NCBI GenBank assembly: GCA_949126835.1
Contig: OX421495.1
Span: 20,923,079-20,987,078 of the forward strand
Direction: 5' to 3'
DNA length: 64,000 nucleotides
Origin: Anisus vortex
Lineage: Eukaryota; Mollusca; Gastropoda; Planorbidae
The notes below the pieces were generated by a model, which ran no database searches, was not told the origin of the DNA, and worked only from the letters and a program-made list of their open reading frames with translations. Numbering within the stretch: position 1 is the first letter of the stretch; each line of letters opens with the position of its first letter. The translations under genes were made by a program, and so were the position numbers. Shown in pieces: positions 20,001 through 27,756 of the stretch.

Positions 20001-21408
20001 AATATTATTAGATGGGATTTATTTGACTGATAATTTTTGATGGGATTTAGTTAACTGATGAATTTCGATGGGGTTTAGTTAACTGATAATATTATTATTT
20101 GATGGGATTTATTTAACTGATAGTATTTGATGGGATTTAGTTAACTGATGATATTTGATGAGATTTAGTTAACTGATTATATTTGATGGGATTTAGTTAA
20201 CTGATGTTATTTGATGGTATTTAGGTAACTGATGATATTTGATGGGATTTAGTTAACTGATGATATTTAATAATTGAAGGCCTACAACCATCGATTGTTA
20301 CTTCTTTCGTAATTAAAGCTTAATGTTTCATACGTGTAATAAAACGCGACGTCAGGAGGGCGTAGGATTTACATTTCTATGCTCAAGGGTTCGAATCCAT
20401 TTTGAAACGTCAAGCTTTTTTCGTATTGAATATGAAGTGAATCAACTTTAGGTTTGAATAGATTCCGAATTTCGGTTGCTAGTATCTCAGTTCTATGTGT
20501 GTGGAAATCTTAAATTAACCTTTAAATACTAAAACAAAAAACATAACACCATAAACAAACAACAACATAGACATAGATCTACCAGCAAAAAAATTATGTC
20601 TTGTGGTTGTAGTTATGTCTGATAAGTGCTGGCCATCTAATGAATACCACTGATGACAAAATTATGTGATTTTTTTTTTACATTTATTTCTTTCTAAATC
20701 AATATTATAACACTTTTATATTTCATGTATTTGTTTAGGACAACAGAGAATATGCCTAAAATACTTCAATGGGCAAACTATATTGCCGTCCACAAATACT
20801 CCACAGAGATACTCGTAGGGAACGAGTTTCATGGACTTGTCTTTGAATGCGGTCCGCAGACCACAGGTATGTGAAGATTTGCATATTAATAGAAAGTTTG
20901 TTTTAAATATTTTTTTTCGTTTATTCTGATAACACTATTTTTCTAAACAAAATTTAAATGTTAATCGCAATTGCACAATACACCCTTCTAGCTAAAATAG
21001 ATATAGGCCTACAAGGAACTAATTATTAGTGCTATGTACACAGTTTTCGTTTTATTTGAACTGAGATAGATAGTAGATACAAATTGTACATGTTATGTAC
21101 AAGACGTTTTTAGAAGACATATTTTATTGTTTTAAATGCGACGCACAATATTTCTTTGTACTTTACGCTTTGTATCCAACTGTTATATATAGTTTAACAT
21201 ATTTGCCTGTTGCTAAAGACAATAATATATTCTTTTTTTTTCAGATGAGCATTGTTTGCGAAAAGGGGACACCTTTATTCAGATCTACTACCCCCACGCC
21301 TTGAATCACATGACAAGAAATTTTATCATTCTGGGCGCCTACTCGGTGGCCGTTTTCCTTCTGGCTTTCATAGCCACCAAGGCCAGGGGTATTCCAGTCT
21401 TACATTAA
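1699..21408 (+). CDS. ABCG5: ABCG5/ABCG8-type sterol half-transporter, last seven coding exons (5' end outside window)
   Basis: Spliced exons 1699-1968, 4747-4969, 11751-11950, 13267-13405, 19039-19224, 20739-20866 and 21245-21408 join in one frame (435 codons plus TAA). All have AG acceptors and GT donors with matching phases. The protein starts at Walker B ([11 protein letters not shown]), then H-loop (IHQPRSDIF), linker (DLTSVDRR) and the six-helix ABC2 membrane domain. Landmarks shared with vertebrate ABCG5 are [40 protein letters not shown] and NFIILGAY. Family knowledge: G5 and G8 form a heterodimer that exports sterols. The nucleotide-binding half has ABCG8-like stretches ([23 protein letters not shown]) while the membrane half follows ABCG5, so it may represent an undivided invertebrate lineage. 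Walker A and the signature motif are upstream of the window. Introns carry mobile elements and minisatellites. Confidence 0.9.
1981..2290. other. Intron sequence, no feature beyond a C-rich tract
   Basis: AT-rich intron with a short poly-C/CA tract near 2093-2117. Confidence 0.5.
2291..2747. mobile_element. MITE-like element with terminal inverted repeats
   Basis: The left end ATAGACTATAATACCCATGG matches the inverted right end ATTATAGTCTAT at 2736-2747. Internal halves also pair: GGACCGCTTGCTTTAG with CTAAAGCAAGAGGTCC, and CCCGATTCTAAATAAA with TTTATTTAGAATCGGG. A second related end (GATGGACCGCCTGCTCT) begins near 2470, so copies are nested. No coding capacity. Superfamily unknown. Confidence 0.6.
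3050..3520 (-). pseudogene. LINE reverse-transcriptase C-terminal fragment
   Basis: On the - strand the translation contains [20 protein letters not shown] and, after frame breaks, [14 protein letters not shown] and WEELKRL-like pieces. This is the conserved tail after the RT domain in many invertebrate LINEs. The frame is broken, so it is a dead 5'-truncated copy. Confidence 0.6.
3692..3982 (+). pseudogene. hAT (TTF/ZMYM1-like) transposase fragment
   Basis: The reading frame [20 protein letters not shown] continues to [20 protein letters not shown] and [29 protein letters not shown] is a familiar motif of ZMYM1-like hAT transposases. Zinc-finger and RNase H-fold catalytic regions are missing, so it is not functional. 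Confidence 0.7.
4168..4466. mobile_element. MITE copy related to the 2291-2747 element, nested in the hAT element
   Basis: ACTATAATACGATGGGCCGC and GCTCTATTTTTAGAGCTTAT resemble the ends near 2291 and 2470. The right part CAAAGCAAGCGTTCCATC is the inverted counterpart. TTTCCGCTGTATACAACTTT is shared with 2545-2565. Confidence 0.5.
4747..4969 (+). CDS. ABCG5: ABCG5-like exon: cytosolic linker
   Basis: Branch-like CACTAAC and acceptor GATCAAG precede it; donor AAA|GTGAGT. Encodes [15 protein letters not shown] and a charged linker to FNCLL. The hAT element at 3530-4619 ends 127 bp upstream. Confidence 0.85.
5031..5109. repeat. (TA)n microsatellite, target of LTR element insertion
   Basis: About 78 bases of alternating TA directly before the LTR. 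It resumes right after the other LTR at 11022, so the element interrupted one microsatellite. Confidence 0.9.
5110..5719 (-). repeat. 3' LTR of the gag-PR-IN element
   Basis: 610 bp, identical to 10412-11021 except at three sites (AATCCTGTT/AATCATGTT, CAGTTAAGA/CAGTTGAGA, CTCAAACCC/CTCAATCCC). Confidence 0.9.
5720..5734 (-). other. Polypurine tract of the gag-PR-IN element
   Basis: On the - strand CTTAAGGGGGGGCGAG directly precedes the 3' LTR start TGTTACGAG. Its integrity fits a copy that was mobile recently. Confidence 0.75.
5735..6542. other. Non-coding AT-rich segment where RT/RNase H would be expected
   Basis: Between the polyprotein stop and the purine tract. Only short AT-rich frames are present, with no RT motif such as Y/FxDD in any frame I read. 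Confidence 0.6.
6543..10130 (-). CDS. Retrotransposon polyprotein: gag, zinc knuckle, aspartic protease, integrase; RT and RNase H absent
   Basis: An uninterrupted 1195-residue frame. Residues 1-100 are helical and SAP-like, followed by a coiled coil rich in Glu/Lys (about 110-165). A gag/SCAN-like helical domain follows (about 175-340), then a CCHC knuckle ([14 protein letters not shown], about 387-400) and a protease with active site RDSGAD (about 538). The integrase has an HHCC zinc finger (H-H near 755-763, CRSCPVC near 800), catalytic Asp in IIIDCVG (about 835), Asp in SDQGSNF (about 896) and Glu in ALERYHQ (about 929). A GPYEV chromatin-type C-terminal module is near 1073. The last 50 residues ([20 protein letters not shown]) resemble the leader that precedes RT in Ty3/gypsy elements, then a stop. 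This suggests a Gmr1-like PR-IN-RT order with RT/RNase H deleted. Any reverse transcription would need RT supplied by another element. Confidence 0.9.
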   Translation of the reverse strand: MAEANLTLEQLNIFAITSEQLNSMSLTQLKEMANSLGIDITEVTPVRSKLIQDIKECLKRHGRMLEENIMNNEESVVLNVSETLKTDINNHEFKMNGNELSADMKFQLEMKKLEIQLQLQLQLEGKRIEAEKEKEIRLGELEKERIASNERIELAKSRSSTHTMQETNNVELYKFKKHVPSMENIEIDEFFMVFERNSIDYKFPEDKKAVLLRSALTKGKALDVVLNLTPEECNDYELIKSRVLLSYVLTPEKYRKLYREYKKEPEISHVDFLRLEKKYFDRWLRSKNVNKDYEKLYNLILMEDFTEKIRTDIKVHLADRGIEIAEQAAVKADEYVIIHPHSHYVQNDRTSLRTQNSNTERKLRSTEDKSKQKADKQENSSFVQKRITCTFCKKDGHIKENCWSLHKEKRPIKNKNNVVLSHIAVQTETHINKTAHKRIKAERKTSDVSHEEMAKHACPSCSKSEKVFEMKTEAIEHSSFNSKGSVTDEQSVNKTFTYGGSSVARNSVGRELPECMLSDVSEGYVSPIDNQARERKIKILRDSGADISLLLKNTVPTSKLTHTGQYALISTMAGTLTAPLHRIQLKSNYFTGSVTVGIVKKFPYRGISLLLGSDIAKNQVHPVLKETKDSVQCKNTENSVCVITRAMEKQQMTDESTKKPEPTPEIDLQATFMADVLGGHSSHTDQNNLSPRQLLILAQGKDPEIGKLKEEAKNEGELETMAAGYYLRDELLMRKWRGKENDDETCSEVHQIVVPNVYRKDILHMAHDSPYAGHLGIQKTFDRILPYFFRPGLRRDVTSFCRSCPVCQMVDKPNQTIPVAPLRPIPAFSEPFSHIIIDCVGPLPKTKAGHQYLFTIMCSATRFPEAIPLRSINADKISDALIGFFTRYGLPKTVQSDQGSNFTSKLFRQVLERLGIRHAVSSAYHPQSQGALERYHQTLKNMLRTFCFEHNDDWDRGIPFALFATREAVQESLGFSPFELVFGHTVRGPLKLLQETWLSSTEDTGLLTYVENFKNRLYNALKVVRSNLLQAQDKMKVYYDVNARTRIFQPGDKVLMLTPLSGQPLSAKFTGPYEVMAKLSEVNYLVKTPDRRKSQRVCHINMLKPYITREEQKVVASVNTVIKVGNNSPEIEREVAESKLKITKVLKTLNGKLAHLPACEQSAIKGQINEHININLFADVHNRTRLIEPEETSFS
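10388..10405 (-). other. Primer-binding-like site
   Basis: Six bases after the 5' LTR on the - strand comes TGGGGGCTCAAGTCCTGG. The TGG start is complementary to a tRNA CCA end. I could not assign the tRNA. Confidence 0.5.
10412..11021 (-). repeat. 5' LTR of the gag-PR-IN element
   Basis: 610 bp, starts TGTTACGAG on the - strand at 11021 and ends CACGTGACA. It should contain the promoter. Nearly identical to 5110-5719. Confidence 0.9.
11022..11052. repeat. (TA)n, right half of the split microsatellite
   Basis: Alternating AT continues right after the LTR terminus, matching 5031-5109. The short target duplication cannot be resolved inside this repeat. Confidence 0.85.
11053..11740. other. 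Intron sequence, no feature seen
   Basis: Unique-looking AT-rich sequence up to the next ABCG5 exon. There is a short triple CCACTTG repeat near 11096. Confidence 0.5.
11751..11950 (+). CDS. ABCG5: ABCG5-like exon: first transmembrane helix
   Basis: Acceptor CATCTTGACAG; donor CTCTGT|GTAAGTAT. Encodes [20 protein letters not shown] (TM1) and [13 protein letters not shown]. The donor is the first unit of a 12-unit minisatellite (separate entry), so the exon end could shift by whole units; the chosen site keeps phase with the next exon. Confidence 0.85.
11945..12306. repeat. 30-bp minisatellite, each unit carrying a 5' splice donor
   Basis: Twelve units of about 29-36 bp (GCTCTGTGTAAGTATAAAAC then CTACCTGGTT). 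The first unit starts in the last bases of the ABCG5 exon ending at 11950 and includes its donor. Eleven units keep TGTGTAAGTAT; one has TGTGTATGTAT. Confidence 0.95.
12627..12895 (+). mobile_element. tRNA-derived SINE (family 1, full copy)
   Basis: The tRNA-like head has an A-box region (GTAGCCGAGCGGCAGCGCG) and a B box (GGGTTCGAATCC). It is followed by a body TCTACCCAGCTCTGATGGGT, GGGGTAAAGTAAAGGCGG, and the end GGTGAACGCTGCTTCATCGG. Copies of the same body lie near 16255, 41215, 45434, 57200 and 60477, so this is a family rather than a tRNA gene. Confidence 0.85.
12896..13080. repeat. CT/CA-rich low-complexity tract
   Basis: Runs of CTCT, poly-C and TCACTCAC-type repeats between the SINE and the next exon. 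Confidence 0.7.
13267..13405 (+). CDS. ABCG5: ABCG5-like exon: TM2-TM3 region
   Basis: Acceptor TTCTCAATTCCAG; donor ACTG|GTAAGT. Encodes [18 protein letters not shown] and a hydrophobic stretch ending VFFSCILYW. The QDGLYS motif is diagnostic of the family. Phase 1 in, phase 2 out. Confidence 0.85.
13440..13800. repeat. Degenerate array of ACAGTAAATTACA-type units just past an ABCG5 donor
   Basis: Words such as ACAGTAAATTACAAAGTAAA and CATATTAGTTTATACAGTAA recur many times. The array begins about 35 bases after the donor at 13405. Confidence 0.75.
15651..15727 (+). other. Possible exon inside the 4.5-kb element
   Basis: A long T tract and TTTTATCTATTTAG precede a frame reading [20 protein letters not shown], then SCQT and a stop. 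A donor-like ACG|GTAAGTG sits near 14190. A relation to THAP-type transposon proteins is only a guess. Confidence 0.2.
16255..16510 (-). mobile_element. SINE family 1, inverted copy
   Basis: It reads, inverted, GGTGAACGCTGCCTCACC, TACCCAGCTCTAATGGGTAC and a B box (GGATTCGAACCCAGG on +). It is more diverged than the copy at 12627. Confidence 0.75.
17041..17285. repeat. GC-richer segment, probably an unclassified dispersed repeat
   Basis: GC-rich against a very AT-rich background, ending in AAACAAACAAACATGCGCAA and ACAACAACAACAATAGG. No protein match was recognised. The short open frame is not convincing. Confidence 0.35.
19039..19224 (+). CDS. ABCG5: ABCG5-like exon: TM4-TM5 region
   Basis: Acceptor ATTTTCACCAG; donor TTAAG|GTCAGT. 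Encodes [20 protein letters not shown] through [10 protein letters not shown], matching the GLHPEVARFG...GSGFLR pattern of ABCG5. Confidence 0.85.
19440..19735. repeat. Dispersed repeat, copy 1
   Basis: ATATTACAGAAGCTCCTAAC, AAAGAAGATTATTGCGTCC, GGTTTTCCTG...TTCAGGCAACC and AATAAGGGATAGGGAAAGTG all recur at 53985-54230. The AGAAGATTATT.CGTCC block also occurs in the SINE family 2 copy at 27805. Confidence 0.6.
19990..20275. repeat. About 28-bp tandem array (GATGGGATTTAGTTAACT)
   Basis: Roughly nine units of TTTGATGGGATTTAGTTAAC plus TGATGATA with small changes, in the intron after the exon ending at 19224. Confidence 0.85.
20739..20866 (+). CDS. ABCG5: ABCG5-like exon: extracellular re-entrant region
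   Basis: Acceptor TGTATTTGTTTAG; donor ACAG|GTATGT. Encodes [20 protein letters not shown] and [18 protein letters not shown]. The Cys begins the family's Cys-containing large external loop before the last helix. Confidence 0.85.
21245..21408 (+). CDS. ABCG5: ABCG5-like terminal exon: TM6 and stop
   Basis: A T-rich tract and TTTTTTTTCAG precede it. Encodes [20 protein letters not shown], then helix [20 protein letters not shown] and the short cytosolic end KARGIPVLH with stop TAA 21406-21408. The last 33 bases are the first unit of the 52-bp array. No convincing AATAAA was seen close by; one at about 24123 would imply a 3' UTR spanning two satellites. Confidence 0.85.
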
Positions 21409-22250
21409 TTAGACTTCAGACTTCTCCACCAAGGCCAGGGGTATTCCAGTCTTACATTAATTAGACTTCAGACTTCTCCACCAAGGCCAGGGGTATTCCA
21501 GTCTTACATTAATTAGACTTCAGACTTCTCCACTAAGGCCAGGGGTATTCCAGTCTTACATTAATTAGACTTCAGACTTCTCCACCAAGGCCAGGGGTAT
21601 TCCAGTCTTACATTAATTAGACTTCAGACTTCTCCACCAAGGCCAGGGGTATTCAAGTCTTACATTAATTAGACTTCTGACTTCTCCACCAAGGCCAGAG
21701 GTATTCCAGTCTTACATTAATTAGACTTCAGACTTCTCCACCAAGGCCAGGGGTATTCAAGTCTTACATTAATTAGACTTCAGACTTCTCCACCAAGGCC
21801 AGGGGTATTCCACTCTTACATTAATTAGACTTCAGACTTCTCCGCCAAGGCCAGGGGTATTCCAGTCTTACATTAATTAGACATCAGACTTCTCCACCAA
21901 GGCCAGGGGTATTCAAGTCTTACATTAATTAGACTTCAGACTTCTCCACCAAGGCCAGGGGTATTCCAGTCTTACATTAATTAGACTTCAGACTTCTCCA
22001 CCAAGGCCAGGGGTATTCCACTCTTACATTAATTAGACTTCAGACTTCTCCGCCAAGGCCAGGGGTATTCCAGTCTTACATTAATTAGACTTCAGACTTC
22101 TCCACCAAGGCCAGGGGTATTCCAGTCTTACATTAATTAGACTTCAGACTTCTCCACCAAGGCCAGGGGTATTCCAGTCTTACATTAATTAGACTTCAGA
22201 CTTCTCCACCAAGGCCAGGGGTATCCCAGTCTTACATTAATTAGACTTCA
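21376..22250. repeat. 52-bp minisatellite seeded by the ABCG5 stop-codon region
   Basis: AAGGCCAGGGGTATTCCAGT occurs at 21379 and then every 52 bases to 22211, 17 copies with no change of period. The first copy codes for KARGIPVLH and the stop. Every copy repeats these codons and the TAA. Variants (CAAGTC, CCACTC, TCCGCC) recur in the same order, showing block duplication. Confidence 0.97.
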
Positions 22251-22735
22251 GAGTTATCTACGGAGAAATCAAAACTCCTGCCACTCTCACTGTGATTGAC
22301 AATGTATTGCTTTGTTTAATTATTAATAGCGTTATGGTAAACTTTCTACACATGATTCTCTATAGTCCTACTATCAGGTAGTGGTAGTATATACATACAT
22401 ATGGCCGTTCTTAAAACGACATACATATGTCAGTAAAATACCACATTTGTCAGGTCGTGGTAGGACATTTATTTCTTAGTAGATTGTAGGTAGGATAAGT
22501 CTCATGCTGGAAAGTATATAAAAACACAACAATTATAACAATTGTTTTAGGGGGTATTTAAATTATATATTTGAAATATGTGTAAATATTGTTATATTAA
22601 AGAAAACATAATGTTTAGGCCTAATTGTATTAAACTGTACGGAATTAGAATCTATGTTTAATTGTGATATACCATACCATGATCTTACATAAGTTTTGTT
22701 TTATCTTTTCAACCATTGTTATAATAGTTCATTTG
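22251..22735. other. Intergenic or 3' UTR sequence, no clear feature
   Basis: AT-rich, no exon seen. A repeated ACATACATATG word occurs near 22391-22430. Confidence 0.4.
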
Positions 22736-23975
22736 TTATACGTTTTCATTTTTTTTATTTTCTCATTTGTTATATTTTCACATTTGTTATATGTTTTCAT
22801 TTGTTACAGTTTCACATTTGTCACATTTTTACATTTGTTATTTTTTTTACATTTGTTGTATTTTCACATTTGTTATATTTTCACATTTGTTATATTTTCA
22901 CATTTTTTATATTTGTACATTTGTAATATTTTCACATTTGTTTTATTTTCACATTTATATATTTTGACATTTGTTATATTTTCACATTTTTTTATATTTT
23001 CACATTTGTCACATTTTCATATTTGTTATATTTTCATATTTGTTATATTTTCACATTTGTTTTATTATCACATTTATATATTTTGACATTTAAAATTTGT
23101 TATTTTTTCATATTTGTTATATTTTCACATTTGTCACATTTTTACATTTCTTATATTTTCGCATTTGTTATATTTTCACATTTCTTATATTTTCGCATTT
23201 GTTATATTTTCACATTTGTTATATTTTCACATTTGTTATATTTTTACATTTGTTATATTTTCATATTAGTTACATTTTCACATTTGTTATATTTTTACAT
23301 TTGTTACCTTTGCACATTTGTTATATTTTTACATTTGTTATATTTTTACATTTTTCTATTTTTTCATTTTTTTTTTTTCACATTTGTTATATTTTCACAT
23401 TTGTTATATTTTCACATTTATATATTTTGACATTTGTTATATTTTCACTTTTTTTTATTTTCACATTTGTTATATTTTCAAATTTGTTATATTTTCACAT
23501 TTGTCACCTTTTTATATTTGTTATATTTTCACATTTGTTACATTTTCACATTTGTTATATTTTTACATTTGTAATATTTTCACGTTTGTTATATTTTCAC
23601 ATTTGTCACATTTTTGATATTTTCACATTTGTCACTTTTTCAAATTTCTTACATTTTCACATTTGTTATATTTTTACATTTGTTATATTTTTTCATTTGT
23701 TATATTTTTTCATTTGTTATATTTTCACATTTTTGAGATTTTCACATTTTTGAGATTTTCACATTTTTTATATTTTCACATTTGTTTTGTTTTTTCATTT
23801 GTTATATTTTCACATTTGTAACATTGTCACATTTGTTATATTTGCATATTTTTGATATTTTCAATTGTCACATTTTCAAATTTCATACATTTTTACATTT
23901 TCACATTTGTTATATTTTTTCATTTTATTTTCATTTATTTATTTTTTCATTTGTTATATTTTCAGATCGATTATA
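22736..23975. repeat. 18-bp satellite (TTCACATTTGTTATATTT)
   Basis: About 1.2 kb of an 18-base unit with substitutions, some 65 units. Because 18 is a multiple of three, long false reading frames rich in FHICYIF-type repeats appear in several frames. Confidence 0.95.
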
Positions 23976-26085
23976 TTTTCAATTGTAAGAAAATTATTAT
24001 TTTTTATAATTTCTCATTATTTATCTAATCTTTGTTATTTTACTGCTCACTACTTGCCAGTGCTACGGACTTTGTTATCAGTTGTCCTGTATTGTAAGAA
24101 TTAATTTCATTGGTCAATGTGAAATAAAGACTTTATTAGGAAATAAATAAAAAAATCTAGTTGTTCAGAGAATGGAGTTATTTATAACTACCAATATAAT
24201 TGAATAAACATTAAAAATAAAGTTTTTATTATAAACCCTATATTATAAACCCTATATACATATATATATAAGAATGTTTGTTTGTATTTTTTTTTTGTTT
24301 ATCCGTAAAAACTTCCAAAGATTCAATCTCCCATTTACAAAAACAATCTCTTAAAAAATCATTGAAACAAAAAAAAATGTTTTTATTCTGTTTTTTTTAT
24401 TTCCAATAGTCTTGTTTGGGTAGAAACACATTTCGCATGACATTTTGGTTATTATGACATAATGTGACAGTAAAATATCATATTTTATAATGTATCAGAG
24501 TGTGATATGTGGTATGGATTACATTTACTTGTAAAGAAAGCTTTAAGAAAAATGAATAATTGAATGAAAGAGAAAAATACATGACTATATGATTTTTATA
24601 TATATTGTGAAATATTAAATATTTGAAAAATAGTTATGACAGAAATATAAAAATATAGAACATTTATAAAAAATATTACAATTTTCATCATATAAGCACT
24701 TCGGCATTATGGAGATATAAAATGACACTCATCGTGATATTATTTTTAAAAAAAAGCTAGCATAAGAAATACAGCCAACAAGCTAACTACGTAATTGTCT
24801 AAATAATTGTCAATATTAATTAATTGTAAAAAAAAATATCATGGTGTATACAATAGAATGTTATTAATACATAAATAATATTATTTTCAATCCTATGATA
24901 AAATAACGTCTTATTGGCAAAGCTGACATAATCTTCTATGTACATTGAGAATAAAAAGCATGATTATAATAGATCACTTCTATCCTAATGTTCAACCGGA
25001 CTTGTGTCAAAACTAGAGGTGATTAAACGCTGCAATAGTTATTCACAAAGTGCTGTGTTTAATAAAATATGTAGTCAAAACATTAAAATATGCACAAATA
25101 GAGGTCAATAAGTCTTATGTATGAGAGCTCAAGTGATAGACTCATGTAGATAATACAGACTTCAAGGTCTCGTTTTGAAATTGTTCGGAAATATCCATTT
25201 ATTGTTATTTTGTATTATTGTTGGGTCAGTTCTGGGGCAATCAACTATCAGCTATCACTACTATCAGCTCAAAATAGAAAAAAATCTTAGACAAAATATA
25301 TCAAAATGAAAATAATAATAATAATGGATATACTAATTAGTGCTTGTTTGCCTAAATCCAGATTCAGAAATAACATTTTTGTAAAAGTGGCACTTGTCAA
25401 AATAAAGCAGAAATACAAGGGAAGAATATTCACTGACATTTTTTAAGCGCCTTGAGTAATGAAGACAATAGCTGCCTGATTAGGTTAGGTCACTTTAAGT
25501 CCACATGTGTTGGTCAGTTTATTTACATCCCAGCTAACTATTTATTTGGTTGGCATTGAATATTTGATGAGTCGGTCATAAACTCACACAGCAGAGTGCA
25601 CACTGGAAATGATTTCTTTAGAGCTTGACATTGTGTTAAAATGTTTAGTCATTATGTTGTGTTAAAAAGTGTGGATTGGATTTTTACGTGTCTTCTTTAA
25701 TGACAAAAAAGCGAGTTGTTGTTTTTTATGGCTGTCTAGCTATGCCGTGTTCTTTGTAATACTTGCAAATCTATGACTTTCTAATGACTTTGTAACAATG
25801 TTTTATAATGGCTGTAAATCCATTAATTTGAAATGCCTACATATCAATGTTTTATAGTGGCTTTATATTTGTATATTAATGGTTAACAGGGGCAGTGTGC
25901 CTGTGTTTTTCCACATTTTAACATGCATGATTTGAATAGCCAAATATCAGACTATGTAATGTGATGTCTACAAGAGAAAGTTCTCCAATTGCTAAATATC
26001 CAGCTGTCGAATCCTGTGATTCCGCCGTGTACTTGCATTAAACATTCAGAGCAACAATACTCAAACTGTTTATTTTTTTTTTTGC
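23976..26085. other. AT-rich intergenic sequence, no feature seen
   Basis: Between the satellite and the next array. Contains a GAAATAAAG word near 24122 that could be a polyadenylation signal. No exon was recognised. Confidence 0.5.
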
Positions 26086-26088
26086 AAC

Positions 26089-26450
26089 TTGTGCAGTGAT
26101 CGAATACATCACATCTTGTCCTTTTGCAGTGATCGACCTCATTACATCTTGTCCTTTTGCAGTGATCGACCTCATTACATCTTGTCCTTTTGCAGTGATC
26201 GACCTCATTACATCTTGTCCTTTTGCAGTGATCGACCTCATTACATCTTGTCCTTTTGCAGTGATCGACCTCATTACATCTTGTCTTTTTGCAGTGATCG
26301 ACCTCATTACATCTTGTCCTTTTGCAGTGATCGACCTCATTACATCTTGTCCTTTTGCAGTGATCGACCTCATTACATCTTGTCCTTTTGCAGTGATCGA
26401 CCTCATTACATCTTGTCCTTTTGCAGTGATCGACCTCATTACATCTTGTC
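26089..26450. repeat. 33-bp minisatellite containing a 3' splice-acceptor-like motif
   Basis: Eleven units of TGATCGACCTCATTACATCT then TGTCCTTTTGCAG; ten are complete and the first is divergent. On the + strand each complete unit ends in a pyrimidine tract plus CAG, a good acceptor consensus. 33 is a multiple of three, so four false frames run through it. Confidence 0.95.
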
Positions 26451-26651
26451 CTTGTCACAATCCTCTGGCACATCTGTATTCACCTTTCTTCTTACATTTT
26501 AGGTGTGTAATTTAAAAAGCTACTGATTTTATGCACCTTACTTCACTTGAGGTCATCTTTCCAGCTCACACTTTTCTTTTCTACAATCCACGAATTCTCC
26601 ATCTCATTGCTCCGAGCATTGTATACTATTGTAGATTATGTTTTAAACAAA

Positions 26652-26815
26652 TCATATTTTTGTTATTTCCCCGTCAATAAAGTCCTCCAATTTTGTTGAA
26701 AGCGTTTTCCCCACCACTACAGGCCGCTGACAACTGTGTCCATCTGGTGCCAATTGAATAGTATCCGTCGTTGAAAGACACCGTGTCGCTTTCGTCAGAT
26801 GTTTAGGAAATTTTG
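26652..26815 (-). CDS. Possible terminal coding exon of the calpain-like gene
   Basis: On the - strand an acceptor-like GGTTTACTTTGTAG is followed by an open frame starting KFPKHLTKATRCLSTTDTIQ and ending LEDFIDGEITKI and a stop. It joins in phase to the 27553 exon only if a different weak donor (CTGG|GTCAAG, four bases earlier) is used there. No homology was recognised. Reading through the chosen donor would instead end 21 residues later. Confidence 0.3.
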
Positions 26816-27552
26816 CTACAAAGTAAACCAAAAGGAACAGGTTATTATTAATAAATTAATTTTATTTTAATAGTAAATCTACAAAATTGGTAAAAGACTA
26901 AAAAACAGAGTGTGCTTATATTCAATCTGTTCTATTGAATTTTTTTTTTGTATTGCTATTTGTTCGTGTCAGAAAGGATTAAAAATAGTTGACCTGTCAC
27001 GCTTTATTTATGCCAGAAATGGTTTGGGAAAATCCGATAAGACCTTCATTGTGCATCCACTCCCCTGAGTCATTTTTTTCCACAAATCAGTTGCTTTTGA
27101 AATAAGTTTTAGATAACACATTATTCCCTGTTGTATATAGTTATAGCATACTCTATAGAATTCGTTGGAATGTTTATGTAGACGGGTGGAGCCAATATAT
27201 ATTTAGGCTGTCAATACTTTATAAAAGTTATGCAGCCTTATAATAGTTATAATACCAGTACCAGTAGGTACATATAGCTAGTTAGGCACAGTCTAAACTC
27301 TTTGGGCCGTCCGATGCGGCTTTTTATCAGGTAAATGTATTAGTGCTTTTTTGTGTGATCTAGAGCTCAATAAATTCTCAATGACCCTCCAACATTCACA
27401 CAAATATACTCAGTGCACAGGTATTTCAGTAATATCTATACAAAAATAAAAACACATGGTTTGAAAACAGTTGTTGTTGAAGTAAAAGTTTAGCATGGTG
27501 AACATGTACAAGGAGAGGTAGAAAATGTGTGAACTGACCATCCGGCTTTTAC

Positions 27553-27756
27553 TTGACCCAGGTCAGACTCTGAGAGCACACGAAGCAGGAACTCCCCCTG
27601 GTGCTGCTCGGCGTGGTAGTAAGGAACCAGGAAGTAGCCTCCGGGGTCGAGGTCGAACCTGGCCGTGACCTCTCTCCTGTCTGGTTCCCCGTCGATTTGA
27701 CCGACTAGGTGGAGTTTGGAAATGTGTCTTCTCTCGTCACGCTCATAGTGTTTCGT
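27553..27756 (-). CDS. Calpain-like exon 10: CBSW domain III, last part
   Basis: Acceptor TTATTTGTCCAG; donor CAA|GTAAAA (weak). Encodes REVTARFDLDPGGYFLVPYY and GEFLLRVLSESDLGQ. GEFLLRV.SE is the classic end of domain III. 68 codons, phase 0 on both sides. Confidence 0.8.

Noticed and set aside
21376..22250. CRISPR-like array
   Set aside because: Units are contiguous with no unique spacers, and the sequence is eukaryotic; it is a minisatellite.
22664..23753. Long + strand reading frames rich in FHICYIF-type residues
   Set aside because: They are produced by the 18-bp satellite, whose unit is a multiple of three; overlapping frames are open at once.
25952..26515. Cys-rich frame with RTRCNEVDHCK repeats and frames on the other strand
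   Set aside because: A 33-bp array is open in four frames; the repeat peptide is a by-product, with no start context or splice support.
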